Assembly (NCBI GenBank): GCA_041665465.1
Contig: JBAYIU010000001.1
Location: 1,116,001 to 1,180,000, forward strand
Reading direction: 5' to 3'
Length of the DNA: 64,000 nt
DNA from: JACRPH01 sp041665465
GTDB taxonomy: Archaea; Nanobdellota; Nanobdellia; Woesearchaeales; GW2011-AR9
Shown here in pieces: positions 9,132-17,139 of this stretch. The notes below the pieces were generated by a model. The model saw only the letters and a program-made list of their open reading frames with translations, did not search any database and was not told where the DNA came from. The translations under genes were made by a program, and so were the position numbers. Position 1 is the stretch's first letter; each line of letters opens with the position of its first letter.

Positions 9132-9161
9132 GAGAAGAGAAATACTTATAAATCTCTTCTC
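9132..9161 (+). repeat. 9-bp inverted repeat enclosing a TATA box
   Basis: GAGAAGAGA at 9132-9140 and TCTCTTCTC at 9153-9161 are perfect inverted copies. The 12 bases between them contain the probable TATA element (ACTTATAAAT) of the gene starting at 9176. It sits only 3 bases after the preceding stop codon, so it could act as an operator that blocks TBP, as a 3'-end hairpin of the upstream gene, or both. Confidence 0.6.
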
Positions 9162-9175
9162 TTATCAGAATAATA

Positions 9176-9580
9176 ATGGATGACAACCAAAGATTAAAGC
9201 GTAATCTTCTAGGACTTAAGATTGTTACTGGCGCAATGGTTCTATTAGCGCTTGGAGCTGGTGCTGGAGCATTTTATCAAGCAATTCGTGTTGATGAGCA
9301 GGATAAACATTTAGATAAGATTTTAGCTTTAGAAAAGCAGTTTGAACCTTGTGCTAAGGAACATCAAGCGCTGGATGATAAACTTAATACACACGTTTCT
9401 GCTTTAACTGAAGCATTTGAAAAAGGATATACTTCTGGTTCTGTTTTTAGTTATCATATTGGAAAGGTGGAAGAAGTTGCTCAGGGTTATTCTAAGTGGA
9501 GTTCTCAATGTAGAGGACTTCAACAACAAGCCCTTACCGCATTAGCAGAATATCGAAGAGAATTCCCTGAACAAAAATAA
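9176..9580 (+). CDS. Membrane-anchored hypothetical protein, 134 aa
   Basis: One membrane helix (about residues 14-36, rich in A, G, L, V) follows a short charged start with basic residues, giving an N-in signal anchor. The exterior part is helical and has two cysteines (CAKEH and SQCRG) that could form one disulfide. No family is recognised. The promoter is the TATA element enclosed by the inverted repeat at 9132-9161, about 27 bases upstream of the ATG. Confidence 0.62.
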   Translation: MDDNQRLKRNLLGLKIVTGAMVLLALGAGAGAFYQAIRVDEQDKHLDKILALEKQFEPCAKEHQALDDKLNTHVSALTEAFEKGYTSGSVFSYHIGKVEEVAQGYSKWSSQCRGLQQQALTALAEYRREFPEQK

Positions 9581-9634
9581 TCTATATCTTCTAATAAATA
9601 AATCTATATAAACTGGTTTCTAACAACTGAAGTT

Positions 9635-9910
9635 ATGCCTGAAGACAAATTATATCTAGCCAAAGGAAGTAGATACGTTGAAAGTGATCCGGTCAGAGGG
9701 GAATCTGGAGGATGGAACTATAGTGATCGTTATTTGGTTGTTGCTTTAAATCCTAATCAAGCGGGAAACGTATTCCTTTCTTACCTTAATAGTCGTGGAA
9801 GATCAAGAAGTTGGGAACTAGATCAAATAAAGGAATTAACTGCTGAGAAAGATGTTCCTCTTGAGAAAAGAATTGCTATTTTGGGCGAAGCTCTTCATGT
9901 GGTGAGATAA
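9635..9910 (+). CDS. Hypothetical protein, 91 aa
   Basis: I do not recognise this small soluble protein. It has predicted beta strands in the first half and a helical second half, no cysteines and no membrane segment. A strong TATA element (CTATATAAAC, 9604-9613) lies 27 bases before the ATG, so it is probably transcribed on its own as a leaderless mRNA. That promoter is the main support for calling it a gene. Confidence 0.6.
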   Translation: MPEDKLYLAKGSRYVESDPVRGESGGWNYSDRYLVVALNPNQAGNVFLSYLNSRGRSRSWELDQIKELTAEKDVPLEKRIAILGEALHVVR

Positions 9911-9933
9911 GTTATTAATTAAAGATAAAAAAC

Positions 9934-10019
9934 AGCCCCTGACGAGAATTGCACTCGCGACCTTCTGATGCCTTTTTAATAATACAAGTCAGACGCAATA
10001 GCTACTATGCTACAGGGGC
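9934..10019 (-). tRNA. tRNA-Thr(TGT) with a 13-nt intron at 37/38
   Basis: The acceptor arms GCCCCTG (10013-10019) and CAGGGGC (9935-9941) pair on the minus strand. The anticodon stem TCTGA/TCAGA holds CTTGTA, anticodon TGT, then a 13-base intron (9970-9982) and base 38. Three pairs of the usual splicing helix (CTT with AAG) and bulges TAT and GCA are visible, a relaxed bulge-helix-bulge. Base 73 is T, as is common for archaeal tRNA-Thr. Unusually, the T loop reads TGCAATT (G at position 55) and the D loop seems to lack G18, so the normal elbow contact is altered. CCA is not encoded. Confidence 0.88.
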
Positions 10020-10054
10020 ATAGATTAAGAAAATAAGACCTTAATTTATTAATC

Positions 10055-10669
10055 TTACTCTTTAAGATGCGAAGGCCAAGCATAAGATGTAAAGAAACCT
10101 TTAGTTTCTTCATACGGTAGATATCTCTTCAACTTAAACCATTGCTTTATGAAATTCTGTAAAATATACACTTCTTGATACAACTCTTTCTTACGTTCTT
10201 CATACTCTTGACGATATACTCGGCGATTAAATAGGTCTAAGATCTCTTTAAGGAAAGCGTTCTTTTCAAAATCTTTAACATAAGATTTTTCAATTTTGGC
10301 ATCAACAAACAGTTCTAATTCTCCCTTGTTGACTTTCATCTTTATTCCATCTTTGACTACCTCGGTAGTACTTAAACCTAAAGCATGAAAATTAAAATCT
10401 AAATAATAGTTAAATGGGCCACTTTCTGCTTTTTTGAACGGTCTCCATTGGATCCAAATCTCTTTGTTACCGTTACGGTCAATTCTTTCATAATAAAGAT
10501 TTTCCCAGTGGTCTTCGGCTCCTTCATCTGGATCGATCCAACTGTAATGTAATAGCCACTCATGCAACGCTCCATAGAACTCTTTAAAGTCAAACACATC
10601 TTTATACTTAACTCTGAACGGTTTGCCTAATACTGACTCTGCATCTATCTTTTTTGAGGGCATACTCAA
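10055..10669 (-). CDS. Hypothetical protein, 204 aa
   Basis: The protein is soluble, rich in aromatic and charged residues, with WLLHYSWIDPDEG and WIQWRPFKK segments in the first half and a long charged helix near the C-terminus. I have no family assignment with a known function; the compact conserved-looking layout resembles lineage-specific DPANN proteins. A TATA element on the minus strand (about 10684-10695) shares the short intergenic space with the promoter of the divergent endonuclease IV gene. Confidence 0.6.
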   Translation of the reverse strand: MSMPSKKIDAESVLGKPFRVKYKDVFDFKEFYGALHEWLLHYSWIDPDEGAEDHWENLYYERIDRNGNKEIWIQWRPFKKAESGPFNYYLDFNFHALGLSTTEVVKDGIKMKVNKGELELFVDAKIEKSYVKDFEKNAFLKEILDLFNRRVYRQEYEERKKELYQEVYILQNFIKQWFKLKRYLPYEETKGFFTSYAWPSHLKE

Positions 10670-10679
10670 ATGTATTGGT

Positions 10680-10722
10680 TTTAGGTATATAAAGCTTTTT
10701 GGAGTTAAGCTTTTATAATTCC
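10680..10722. promoter_or_regulatory. Divergent promoter region between the 204-aa gene and endonuclease IV
   Basis: Two TATA-like elements lie back to back in the 69-base gap: CTTTATATA read on the minus strand (about 10684-10695) for the left gene and TTTTATAAT on the plus strand (about 10709-10718) for the right gene. Each is about 25 bases from its start codon, consistent with leaderless transcripts. Confidence 0.55.
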
Positions 10723-10738
10723 TAGTTATTGTCTAAGT

Positions 10739-11563
10739 ATGGACAGATTACGTTTTGGGACAGCCGGTATTCCTTTATCTACACCTAACAGAAATACTCT
10801 TAACGGTTTAGCGCATCTACGTAAGATTAGATTAGAAGCAATGGAGTTAGAATTTGTAAGACAAGTAAACATTTCTGAAGAAGCTGCTCCTCTAGTCAAG
10901 AAAGCTGCTATAACAAACGATATTGCTTTAACTTGTCACGGCCAATATTTCATCAATCTTAATTCTGATCCGGAAACTATTCTGGCTAGCAAGAAAAGAA
11001 TCTGCAATGCAGCTAAGATTGCTTCTTTGTGCGGAGCTTATAGCATGACTTTTCATGCTGCTTATTATATGAAAGCGGACCCAGAGCTAGTGTATCAGAA
11101 AGTTAAATCTTCCATGAAAGAGATCATCGATGCTTTACAAAATGAAGGGCATACCTTATGGATTCGTCCTGAAACTACCGGTAAAGGTACGCAATGGGGA
11201 GACTTAAAAGAAATTCTTCGTTTATCTCAAGAGGTGGAACAAGTTATGCCGGCAGTAGACTTTTCACATCTGCATGCCAGAACCGGGGGAAAGAACAATA
11301 CTCTTCCCGAATTTCGAGCAATGTTAACCGAGATCGAGAAAGCGTTAGGTAAAGAAGGACTAGATAATATGCACATCCATGTTTCTGGAATAAATTATTC
11401 TGAAAAAGGGGAAAGAAACCATTTGAACTTGGTGGAATCTGATTTTAATTATATTGACTTGATTAAAGTTTGGAAAGAATTCAAGATTAAAGGCACAGTA
11501 ATTTCTGAATCTCCCAATATTGAAGGAGATGCTTTATTGATGAAGAATGAGTGGGAGAAGTGA
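10739..11563 (+). CDS. Endonuclease IV-like AP endonuclease (TIM barrel)
   Basis: The 274-residue protein is the usual length for endonuclease IV and shows the expected metal-binding layout of an AP endonuclease family 2 barrel: CHGQYFINLN near residue 65, TFHAAYY near 105, RPETTGKG near 145, DFSHLHAR near 180, HIHVSG near 215 and SESPN near 258. These supply the H, E and D ligands of the trinuclear zinc site. The enzyme cuts DNA at abasic sites during base excision repair. The gene has its own promoter and is followed by an unrelated promoter and a tandem gene pair. Confidence 0.88.
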   Translation: MDRLRFGTAGIPLSTPNRNTLNGLAHLRKIRLEAMELEFVRQVNISEEAAPLVKKAAITNDIALTCHGQYFINLNSDPETILASKKRICNAAKIASLCGAYSMTFHAAYYMKADPELVYQKVKSSMKEIIDALQNEGHTLWIRPETTGKGTQWGDLKEILRLSQEVEQVMPAVDFSHLHARTGGKNNTLPEFRAMLTEIEKALGKEGLDNMHIHVSGINYSEKGERNHLNLVESDFNYIDLIKVWKEFKIKGTVISESPNIEGDALLMKNEWEK

Positions 11564-11609
11564 CTACTTCTGGAAGCATCACTACTATTTAATACTAACG
11601 AGGGGAATC

Positions 11610-11631
11610 TTTAAATATTAGCCTCTATTTT
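11610..11631 (+). promoter_or_regulatory. Strong core promoter, nearly identical to one at 36861-36882
   Basis: The element begins TTTAAATATTAGC and continues into a TCTATTTT stretch; 21 of 22 bases match 36861-36882. Its TATA core is about 27 bases ahead of the ATG at 11641, so transcription should begin at or next to the start codon. Confidence 0.6.
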
Positions 11632-11640
11632 AACCTGTCG

Positions 11641-12027
11641 ATGAAACAAGCTACTATTACTATCGATGATTTTGTGAGAAGGATCTTTCCTGACCCTGGA
11701 GAGTCTGCTAGGGATTATCAAACTGCAATTGCAGAAATTCCTGCTAACTTGAGAGAAAAATGGGGTGGTTCTAAGTATAATACTCTTATTTTTACTTATG
11801 AATTGGGAAGGGAGGCGTTAGAAGTTCATATGGCTGATTATAAAGAAAGAGGGACTTTTGATGAGATTGCTGTATCCACTGCTTATAATGGGATGGGATC
11901 TATTGCTATCAGCAGTTTTTATGGCCATAGAGATCTGAGTATGTTGATTGTAGCCAAAGATGAAACTGCCGCTTGCCATTGGGAAAAATCACTAACTAAA
12001 TGTGGATACACTACACAGAGGATTTAG
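11641..12027 (+). CDS. Hypothetical protein, first of a tandem paralogue pair, 128 aa
   Basis: This protein and the next are both 128 residues, begin MK(Q/R)ATITID and end (Q/R)RI. They share the pattern of an N-terminal strand, a helix, a central sheet and a final LIVAK(D/E) strand before a helix, and FYGHRD/LYGSRD in the same place. They are clearly duplicates of each other. I do not recognise the family. The transcript is probably leaderless from the strong promoter at 11610-11631, and the second copy follows after 3 bases. Confidence 0.65.
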   Translation: MKQATITIDDFVRRIFPDPGESARDYQTAIAEIPANLREKWGGSKYNTLIFTYELGREALEVHMADYKERGTFDEIAVSTAYNGMGSIAISSFYGHRDLSMLIVAKDETAACHWEKSLTKCGYTTQRI

Positions 12028-12030
12028 AAT

Positions 12031-12417
12031 ATGAAACGGGCTACAATTACTATTGATAATATTGCCGCAGAGTTATTCCCTAAAGTTGGAGATAAAAAAT
12101 CCAGAACTTATTCCGCTATTCTTACCGATGTTTTAGGCATCTTGCAGAGTAAAGGAGACGATCCCGGTTATAGTGTTGTTGTCTTTACCAGTGGTTTTGA
12201 AGGAAAGTTTGTGGAAGTTCGTGAGAGTGGTGTTAGACAAACAGGCGTTTTTACTAGAATTACTGGGACTAGGTTTGAACTTCATGAAGCGGTTCTTAGA
12301 AATTTATATGGGAGTAGAGATTTTGCAGATCTTCTAATCGTAGCTAAAGAATCAACTGGGGCTGATTTTTGGAATGGCTTATTAAATGGATTTGGATATA
12401 ATACTCGAAGAATTTAA
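12031..12417 (+). CDS. Hypothetical protein, second of a tandem paralogue pair, 128 aa
   Basis: This is the downstream paralogue of the 128-residue protein at 11641, starting 3 bases after its stop. Identity is concentrated at the ends (ATITID, LIVAKE, R-RI) and is moderate elsewhere, so the duplication is not recent. The reading frame ends convergently 2 bases from the stop of the NFACT-R gene. Function unknown; the pairing suggests a heterodimer or a specialised variant (inference). Confidence 0.65.
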   Translation: MKRATITIDNIAAELFPKVGDKKSRTYSAILTDVLGILQSKGDDPGYSVVVFTSGFEGKFVEVRESGVRQTGVFTRITGTRFELHEAVLRNLYGSRDFADLLIVAKESTGADFWNGLLNGFGYNTRRI

Positions 12418-12419
12418 TC

Positions 12420-13199
12420 TTATTTTTTAACTTCTCCTTCTCCTGCGGGTAAGAAAGTAACAATATCGTCTAAATCTCCCCCTTTTAACTTAAACTTGAT
12501 TCTTTTCGCTAAGTCTGATTTTTTAAGATCTCCAGGAATAATAACTGCAAAATTATCTGTCTGCGATTTAACTGCATTAACCGGTCCACCTATAGTCTTT
12601 CCTTCTACTAGACCCATAGCCATTTCTACTACTGGATGCATAACATTTCTTTTGCCGTAAATCATAAATGCGCCTTTAGCAATAAACTCTCCTGATTTAG
12701 CCTCTTTAGTTACCTGTTCTGGTAAAACATAAAATACATCCCCTTGGGTATGTTTAGCTTTCCAAGACTTACTGTAAACTGCTGTAGCTTGAGCAGTTTC
12801 TTCTTTAGTTGCTTCTCCGCATTTCTGTCCTCCTTTGATCAAAAAGAAAGGTGATCCCGGTAGTTCAGTATGAAAAACTAAATCGTCTGGTTCGAGATGT
12901 TTCTTAATGATAATCTCATTAGAAGTAGCATCCTTCCCCCCGATACACAATAATCCTTCTGAAGAGATGAACCAATGGAATTTTTCATACCACTCTCGTT
13001 TAATCTCTTTTTTAGCTTGACGCTTCTTTTCTTCTTCCAAGAAAGAGTTCTCTTTACCTTGCAAATCTGCCAGCTTTTTCTTACTGTCTTCTATGGCTTT
13101 CTTAGCTCCCTCTATTTTACGTTTAGCTTTTTTAGCTAAGTCAAAATAAGTTCCAGCATTCTCGTCCACGGAAGTGTTTAAATCAATTTCAATCTGCAT
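12420..13199 (-). CDS. Solo NFACT-R (DUF814) domain protein with coiled coil
   Basis: After an N-terminal coiled coil (residues about 15-70) comes WYEKFHWFISSEG-LCIGGKDA, then HTELPGSPFFLIK and a VKYSKSWK-like segment, the signature of the NFACT-R domain of Rqc2/RqcH. Full RqcH proteins of archaea are 600-700 residues, with an NFACT-N domain and HhH modules ahead of the coiled coil. Here only the last part is present, at 259 residues. RqcH binds the large ribosomal subunit with peptidyl-tRNA after ribosome stalling; this reduced form may keep RNA or ribosome binding only. The start is clean and not preceded by a broken frame. Confidence 0.8.
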   Translation of the reverse strand: MQIEIDLNTSVDENAGTYFDLAKKAKRKIEGAKKAIEDSKKKLADLQGKENSFLEEEKKRQAKKEIKREWYEKFHWFISSEGLLCIGGKDATSNEIIIKKHLEPDDLVFHTELPGSPFFLIKGGQKCGEATKEETAQATAVYSKSWKAKHTQGDVFYVLPEQVTKEAKSGEFIAKGAFMIYGKRNVMHPVVEMAMGLVEGKTIGGPVNAVKSQTDNFAVIIPGDLKKSDLAKRIKFKLKGGDLDDIVTFLPAGEGEVKK

Positions 13200-13281
13200 A
13201 CTAGTAATAATTGTCTTAGAAGTTAAAAAGGTTTGGGTTTAAAGATAAATTAATAAAGTAGAATTGACTTACTTTACTCTT

Positions 13282-13896
13282 ATGAAACAAAAAACCCAGA
13301 TCCTTTTCATTCGTGGCGGAATGACTTTTAAGAATAGGAAAGACTATTTACACTATCTAAAAAATCGAGATGTATCCATTGAAGGTAAAATTAGATGGCA
13401 TGGTGAATACCTGAAAAGAAAGTTAGGTAAACAGTTTCAGTTAATCAAGCCAAACATGCCTTTGGCAGAAAACGCTAAATACAATGAATGGAAAATCCAC
13501 TTTGAACGTTATTTCCCTTATTTAAGAAATAATCTTATCTTGGTGGGAGCATCTTTAGGAGGAATATTTCTAGCCAGATATTTGTCCGAGAACAAATTCC
13601 CTAAAAAAATACTGTCCTTATACTTAGTTGCTCCTCCTTTCGACAATACTTTCTCTGATGAAGATCTAGTTGGTGGATTTAAGCTTAAGTCTAACCTATC
13701 CTTAATCGAGAAGAATTGTAAAAATATTCGATTATTATTTTCCCAAGACGATCCGGTAGTTCACATATCACATGCTAAGAAATATGCTAATAAATTAAGA
13801 ACTGCTACGTTGATTATTTATCCCAGTAAAAATGGGCATTTTAAGATTTCAGAATTCCCAGAACTTGTTAAGATGATCAAAGAAGATATTCGTTAA
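13282..13896 (+). CDS. Alpha/beta hydrolase family protein
   Basis: The order of motifs is that of a small alpha/beta hydrolase: a first strand ending ILFIRGG, the nucleophile elbow GASLGG near residue 86, the acid in SQDDPVV and a late histidine in NGHFK. Length (204 residues) resembles the RBBP9/YdeN group of serine hydrolases. Substrate unknown. I chose the ATG at 13282 instead of an in-frame TTG at 13264, because the TTG adds residues outside the fold and the TATA-like stretch before 13260 allows a short leader. Confidence 0.78.
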   Translation: MKQKTQILFIRGGMTFKNRKDYLHYLKNRDVSIEGKIRWHGEYLKRKLGKQFQLIKPNMPLAENAKYNEWKIHFERYFPYLRNNLILVGASLGGIFLARYLSENKFPKKILSLYLVAPPFDNTFSDEDLVGGFKLKSNLSLIEKNCKNIRLLFSQDDPVVHISHAKKYANKLRTATLIIYPSKNGHFKISEFPELVKMIKEDIR

Positions 13897-13927
13897 TTAT
13901 TTAAACCTCTTTGGTTTACTAACACTC

Positions 13928-14956
13928 ATGGAACGGGTTATTCTTAAAACATTAAATAAGAATCTTGGCTATAAACCAGGAGAAAGAGTTCTGATTATTC
14001 AGCAAAACTGGAGCAAAGGATTAAGTAAAGAAACCAAATCCCGATTTGAACTTTCTAAGAAAGTGTGCCAGAAAATGTTTCAAGTGTATAAGAAAGTCAA
14101 AGTAGATGTTTCTTTGTTAACTTACTTTCCTAAAGAAGCTCGTTCAGGAGTAGATGTACCGAAAGGAACTTACACTTCTGTCCTGAAAGATGTTCCTGAA
14201 ATTATCTTTATGCCCACTGCTTATTCTCTGTCTCATGTTCCTTCCACTAAACTATTACTTAAGAAAGGAGCACGTATTGCTAGCATGCCTAGTTTCACTT
14301 TAGATATGTTTGCAGAGAATGGGCCGATGAGTGCTAATCCTTTAGATGTTGGAAGAAGAGGAGAAAAAATTTATCAAAAGTATAAGAAGAGTAACTTTAT
14401 TCATATCACTGGCAAGAAAACAGATATCGTTGTTGAAGTGGATCCTTCTATCGTGCATCACGCAGAAACGGGAATTATTAAGAAAGGAGACTTAGCTAAT
14501 TTGCCAGCAGGAGAAGTATGCGGGGTTCCTAAACATTTAGGAAAATCTCATGGGTATATCACTGTGCCAAAAGGATGGGGTGGACCTTTTCCTTTGAAGT
14601 ATGAAATTACTCTAATCGCTAAGAATGGTCGATTTGTAAATATTCTGAATGATGATCCAAAAGCTAAAGAGTATATTAATTCTAAACTTAAACCGTTAAT
14701 TTTCGGCAAGAAGGGATTTGATGTCTTAGCAGAGTTAGGTATAGGTACAAATCACAAAATCACTCCTCAATATATCCAAAAGCATGGGTGGAGTGCTCTT
14801 ACCGCAGAAAAGATTATCGGATCAGCCCATTTCGCTAACGGTTGCAGTGCTGGATTAGGTGGAAAGAATGATGTGCCTGTGCATTTAGATTGGGTCGTTC
14901 CTAAGGTTAAGATTGACTTTGATTATAAAATAAAAAATAAAAAAGCAAAAGATTAA
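13928..14956 (+). CDS. M29-like leucyl aminopeptidase family metallopeptidase
   Basis: The C-terminal half carries the ordered motifs of the thermophilic aminopeptidase family: NLPAGEV with a ligand glutamate, AELGIGTN with a second glutamate, EKIIGSAHFANG with a histidine and VHLDWVV with the H-x-D pair. These are the expected dinuclear metal ligands. The family removes N-terminal amino acids. The 342-residue length is a little shorter than typical (about 370-410). It follows the hydrolase gene by 31 bases and ends convergently with the amidotransferase-fold gene, overlapping it by 4 bases. Confidence 0.78.
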   Translation: MERVILKTLNKNLGYKPGERVLIIQQNWSKGLSKETKSRFELSKKVCQKMFQVYKKVKVDVSLLTYFPKEARSGVDVPKGTYTSVLKDVPEIIFMPTAYSLSHVPSTKLLLKKGARIASMPSFTLDMFAENGPMSANPLDVGRRGEKIYQKYKKSNFIHITGKKTDIVVEVDPSIVHHAETGIIKKGDLANLPAGEVCGVPKHLGKSHGYITVPKGWGGPFPLKYEITLIAKNGRFVNILNDDPKAKEYINSKLKPLIFGKKGFDVLAELGIGTNHKITPQYIQKHGWSALTAEKIIGSAHFANGCSAGLGGKNDVPVHLDWVVPKVKIDFDYKIKNKKAKD

Positions 14957-16056
14957 ATTAACCTTTTGCTGGCCGTTCCGGGAGGAAGTTTTCTTAAAGA
15001 TACTGCGTTTTGTCCTCCTAGTTGTTGCATCACTTCTGGGCTGGGCAGTTCAATCAATCCTTTATCCTGTTTAACTTTTTGGAGGAAGATGTTGCTTAGG
15101 AACCTTAAGGAAGTGTAAGCACTCTCTATCGCTCCAAAACTCATATCTCCAATCCCAGTGATGCTCTTGGCATCATCTGCAGCAATACCTAAAAACTTAG
15201 TAGCAAAGTCTAACCCGCTTTTGTTAGCTTGGGCATCGTACTTTGACTTTACAGTTTGGAGATAGAAATGGCTAGTAACATGTATTACTCTTCCTTCTCC
15301 TACCGGGAATTTTACGGCGATGGGGGATTCTCCATACTTGTTTCCCATCTCTGCACTGCCTAGCAATATTTCTAGTCCTTCTTTTCTTAATGGTCTGATA
15401 GGATAACTGCTGCTTTCTAACCACCAGATGGGTTTTAATGCTCCATTACCCAATCCTTTGGTGTATGGGCTTCCGGAAGCTATTAGGTCTACTTCTACTA
15501 AATCGTCACTGGTATTATGTTTCCCTCTTTCCACATGTCCGGGGAAAGCATTCATGATGACACTTTCTAAGGCCCAGTCGGTAGTTACTAAATATCCTCC
15601 TGCATTTACAAATGCTTGCAATGCTTCCGTTCCGGACTTTCCCCGATAGCGATAATCTAACGTTCTTCCTGGACAGTTAACTAACAAGATCTGTTTTGGA
15701 TCTAGATTAGTATATCCGTTAGCGATCTTGTATGGTATCCCTGCCGGACTTAGTACTTTTTCTACTGAATCATATTGTCCGGGGATGACCACAATTCGAT
15801 CGTTGTCCAATTCTTTTAGTAAAGACTTTTCATCTCCGGGCATGGCTGCATCTACCACTCTGGCTGACATCATGTAGGCAGATTTCATGTCTACTGATTT
15901 TTTTGGAGTTTCTGATTTCTTGCTTCCTCCAGATTTAGATACATAGGCTTTGTCTGCATCATAGTTAGTGTATCCATTCTTAGCAGATCCGTAATCAAAT
16001 CCACCATTACTTCCACTCCAACTAGCGCTTGTGTCGCTTCCCCAGCTGTAACTCAT
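14953..16056 (-). CDS. Amidotransferase-fold (ThuA/GATase-like) protein with low-complexity Ser/Tyr/Gly N-terminus
   Basis: The first 60 residues are rich in S, G, Y, W and K with no predicted fold. They could be a target for the kinase encoded in the same operon (inference). The rest looks like a flavodoxin-like class I glutamine amidotransferase fold: LLVNCPG, then LQAFVNAGGYLVTTDWALE, and later VKFPVGEGRVIHVTSHFY. The CPG cysteine is not in the normal nucleophile-elbow context, so catalysis is doubtful; ThuA-like sugar-binding or peptidase variants are possible. It is the last gene of a three-gene operon, 2 bases after the pyruvate-kinase-like gene. Confidence 0.6.
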   Translation of the reverse strand: MSYSWGSDTSASWSGSNGGFDYGSAKNGYTNYDADKAYVSKSGGSKKSETPKKSVDMKSAYMMSARVVDAAMPGDEKSLLKELDNDRIVVIPGQYDSVEKVLSPAGIPYKIANGYTNLDPKQILLVNCPGRTLDYRYRGKSGTEALQAFVNAGGYLVTTDWALESVIMNAFPGHVERGKHNTSDDLVEVDLIASGSPYTKGLGNGALKPIWWLESSSYPIRPLRKEGLEILLGSAEMGNKYGESPIAVKFPVGEGRVIHVTSHFYLQTVKSKYDAQANKSGLDFATKFLGIAADDAKSITGIGDMSFGAIESAYTSLRFLSNIFLQKVKQDKGLIELPSPEVMQQLGGQNAVSLRKLPPGTASKRLI

Positions 16057-16058
16057 GT

Positions 16059-17123
16059 TTATCCTCCCCCATCATATTTTTTTGTTCGTTTAAACATCGA
16101 TTCCCAAATTTTTCTCTTGGGCTGATAGTCATTATCTATGGCTTGAAGAAGGTTCAAAGCAGAAAACAAAGCTTCTTCTTTAAAACAAAGGTCGTCGCCC
16201 ACCATTATTCTCTTATATCCTATCTCGCGAAGATATCCTATATCTGTAATATCTGAGCAATCTGGGACGTATCCCTGTTTCAATGAACCAAGAATACGAG
16301 ATGCGGCGATAGCTCGTGGATCCGCGTCTACAATTTGTCTGGTGGCTTGCAAGATCTGGTGCGGTTTTCCTACTTCTACATACAAGTCTCCTCTAGCAGC
16401 CATCAGTCTAACTCTGCTTCTCCAGTCTTGGTAATCATTAGTTACAAATTCTAATCCTGGTTGAGATTCAATTTTCGCTACCGGTCTAGCTAAAGGATCT
16501 CTTTCTAGCAAATCACTTAAATCAGAACTTTTTTCCACGTAAGAAAGCATATAATCATGCATTCCTACTTTCTTTGCTGCTTCGATATATTCTAAATCTC
16601 TTGGTGTAAAGTATCCTTTGATTTTTAAACTGGGATGAAGAATGTTGATCGATTCTCCTCCTCCCACCACTCTTTGTGGTCCATCTAACATGATTAACTT
16701 GTTTCCATCAACTTTCACAATGTAAGCAGATTGATGTCCATCGTTGAAATAACATTTTACTGGTTTAGAAGTGTCCAACTCAATCTCATGGTCGATCTCT
16801 ATTACTGACCAGGGTGGTGTTCTTAATTGTCCATAAGATTTTGGATTTGAGGGGTCTAAAACTATTTTCTTCCCATCAACTTCAATGATGGTTGGTTCTT
16901 TCGGTGAGTCATAAAATTCTCCTCGGTTTATCCTGATTTGTCGACACTTTAAATCGATCCATACCGGTTTATCTCCGGCACAGTCTTTTATTCTAAGAAG
17001 TGCATCTTCTAAACTTTCTTTTAGGGGCATAACTGTGTTTAATCTAAATCCCTCGACAATAGGGTGTTCAGCGATACTTTTTAGATAAGGTGCATATGGT
17101 GGTATGGTTACAATTGCTTTCAT
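16059..17123 (-). CDS. Pyruvate-kinase-like barrel protein lacking the C-terminal domain
   Basis: The order of segments follows pyruvate kinase: FRLN near residue 28, WIDLKCRQIRI near 55 (family: LDTKGPEIRT), a B-domain with VDGKKIVLD, FTPRDLEYIEAAKKVG, VAKIES with the catalytic lysine, and LMAARGDLYVEVG with the metal ligands E and D. Later segments align with the usual ATQMLESM and TRAE regions but are changed (ASRILGSL, CSDITDI). At 354 residues it lacks the allosteric C-terminal domain. It may be an altered enzyme or a binding protein rather than a glycolytic kinase. It lies between the J-domain kinase and the amidotransferase-fold gene. Confidence 0.72.
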   Translation of the reverse strand: MKAIVTIPPYAPYLKSIAEHPIVEGFRLNTVMPLKESLEDALLRIKDCAGDKPVWIDLKCRQIRINRGEFYDSPKEPTIIEVDGKKIVLDPSNPKSYGQLRTPPWSVIEIDHEIELDTSKPVKCYFNDGHQSAYIVKVDGNKLIMLDGPQRVVGGGESINILHPSLKIKGYFTPRDLEYIEAAKKVGMHDYMLSYVEKSSDLSDLLERDPLARPVAKIESQPGLEFVTNDYQDWRSRVRLMAARGDLYVEVGKPHQILQATRQIVDADPRAIAASRILGSLKQGYVPDCSDITDIGYLREIGYKRIMVGDDLCFKEEALFSALNLLQAIDNDYQPKRKIWESMFKRTKKYDGGG

Positions 17124-17139
17124 GGTTTACCTCCGTTAT

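Noticed and set aside
16029..16256. Plus-strand frame over the start of the pyruvate-kinase-like operon junction
   Set aside because: Antisense to two well-supported genes.
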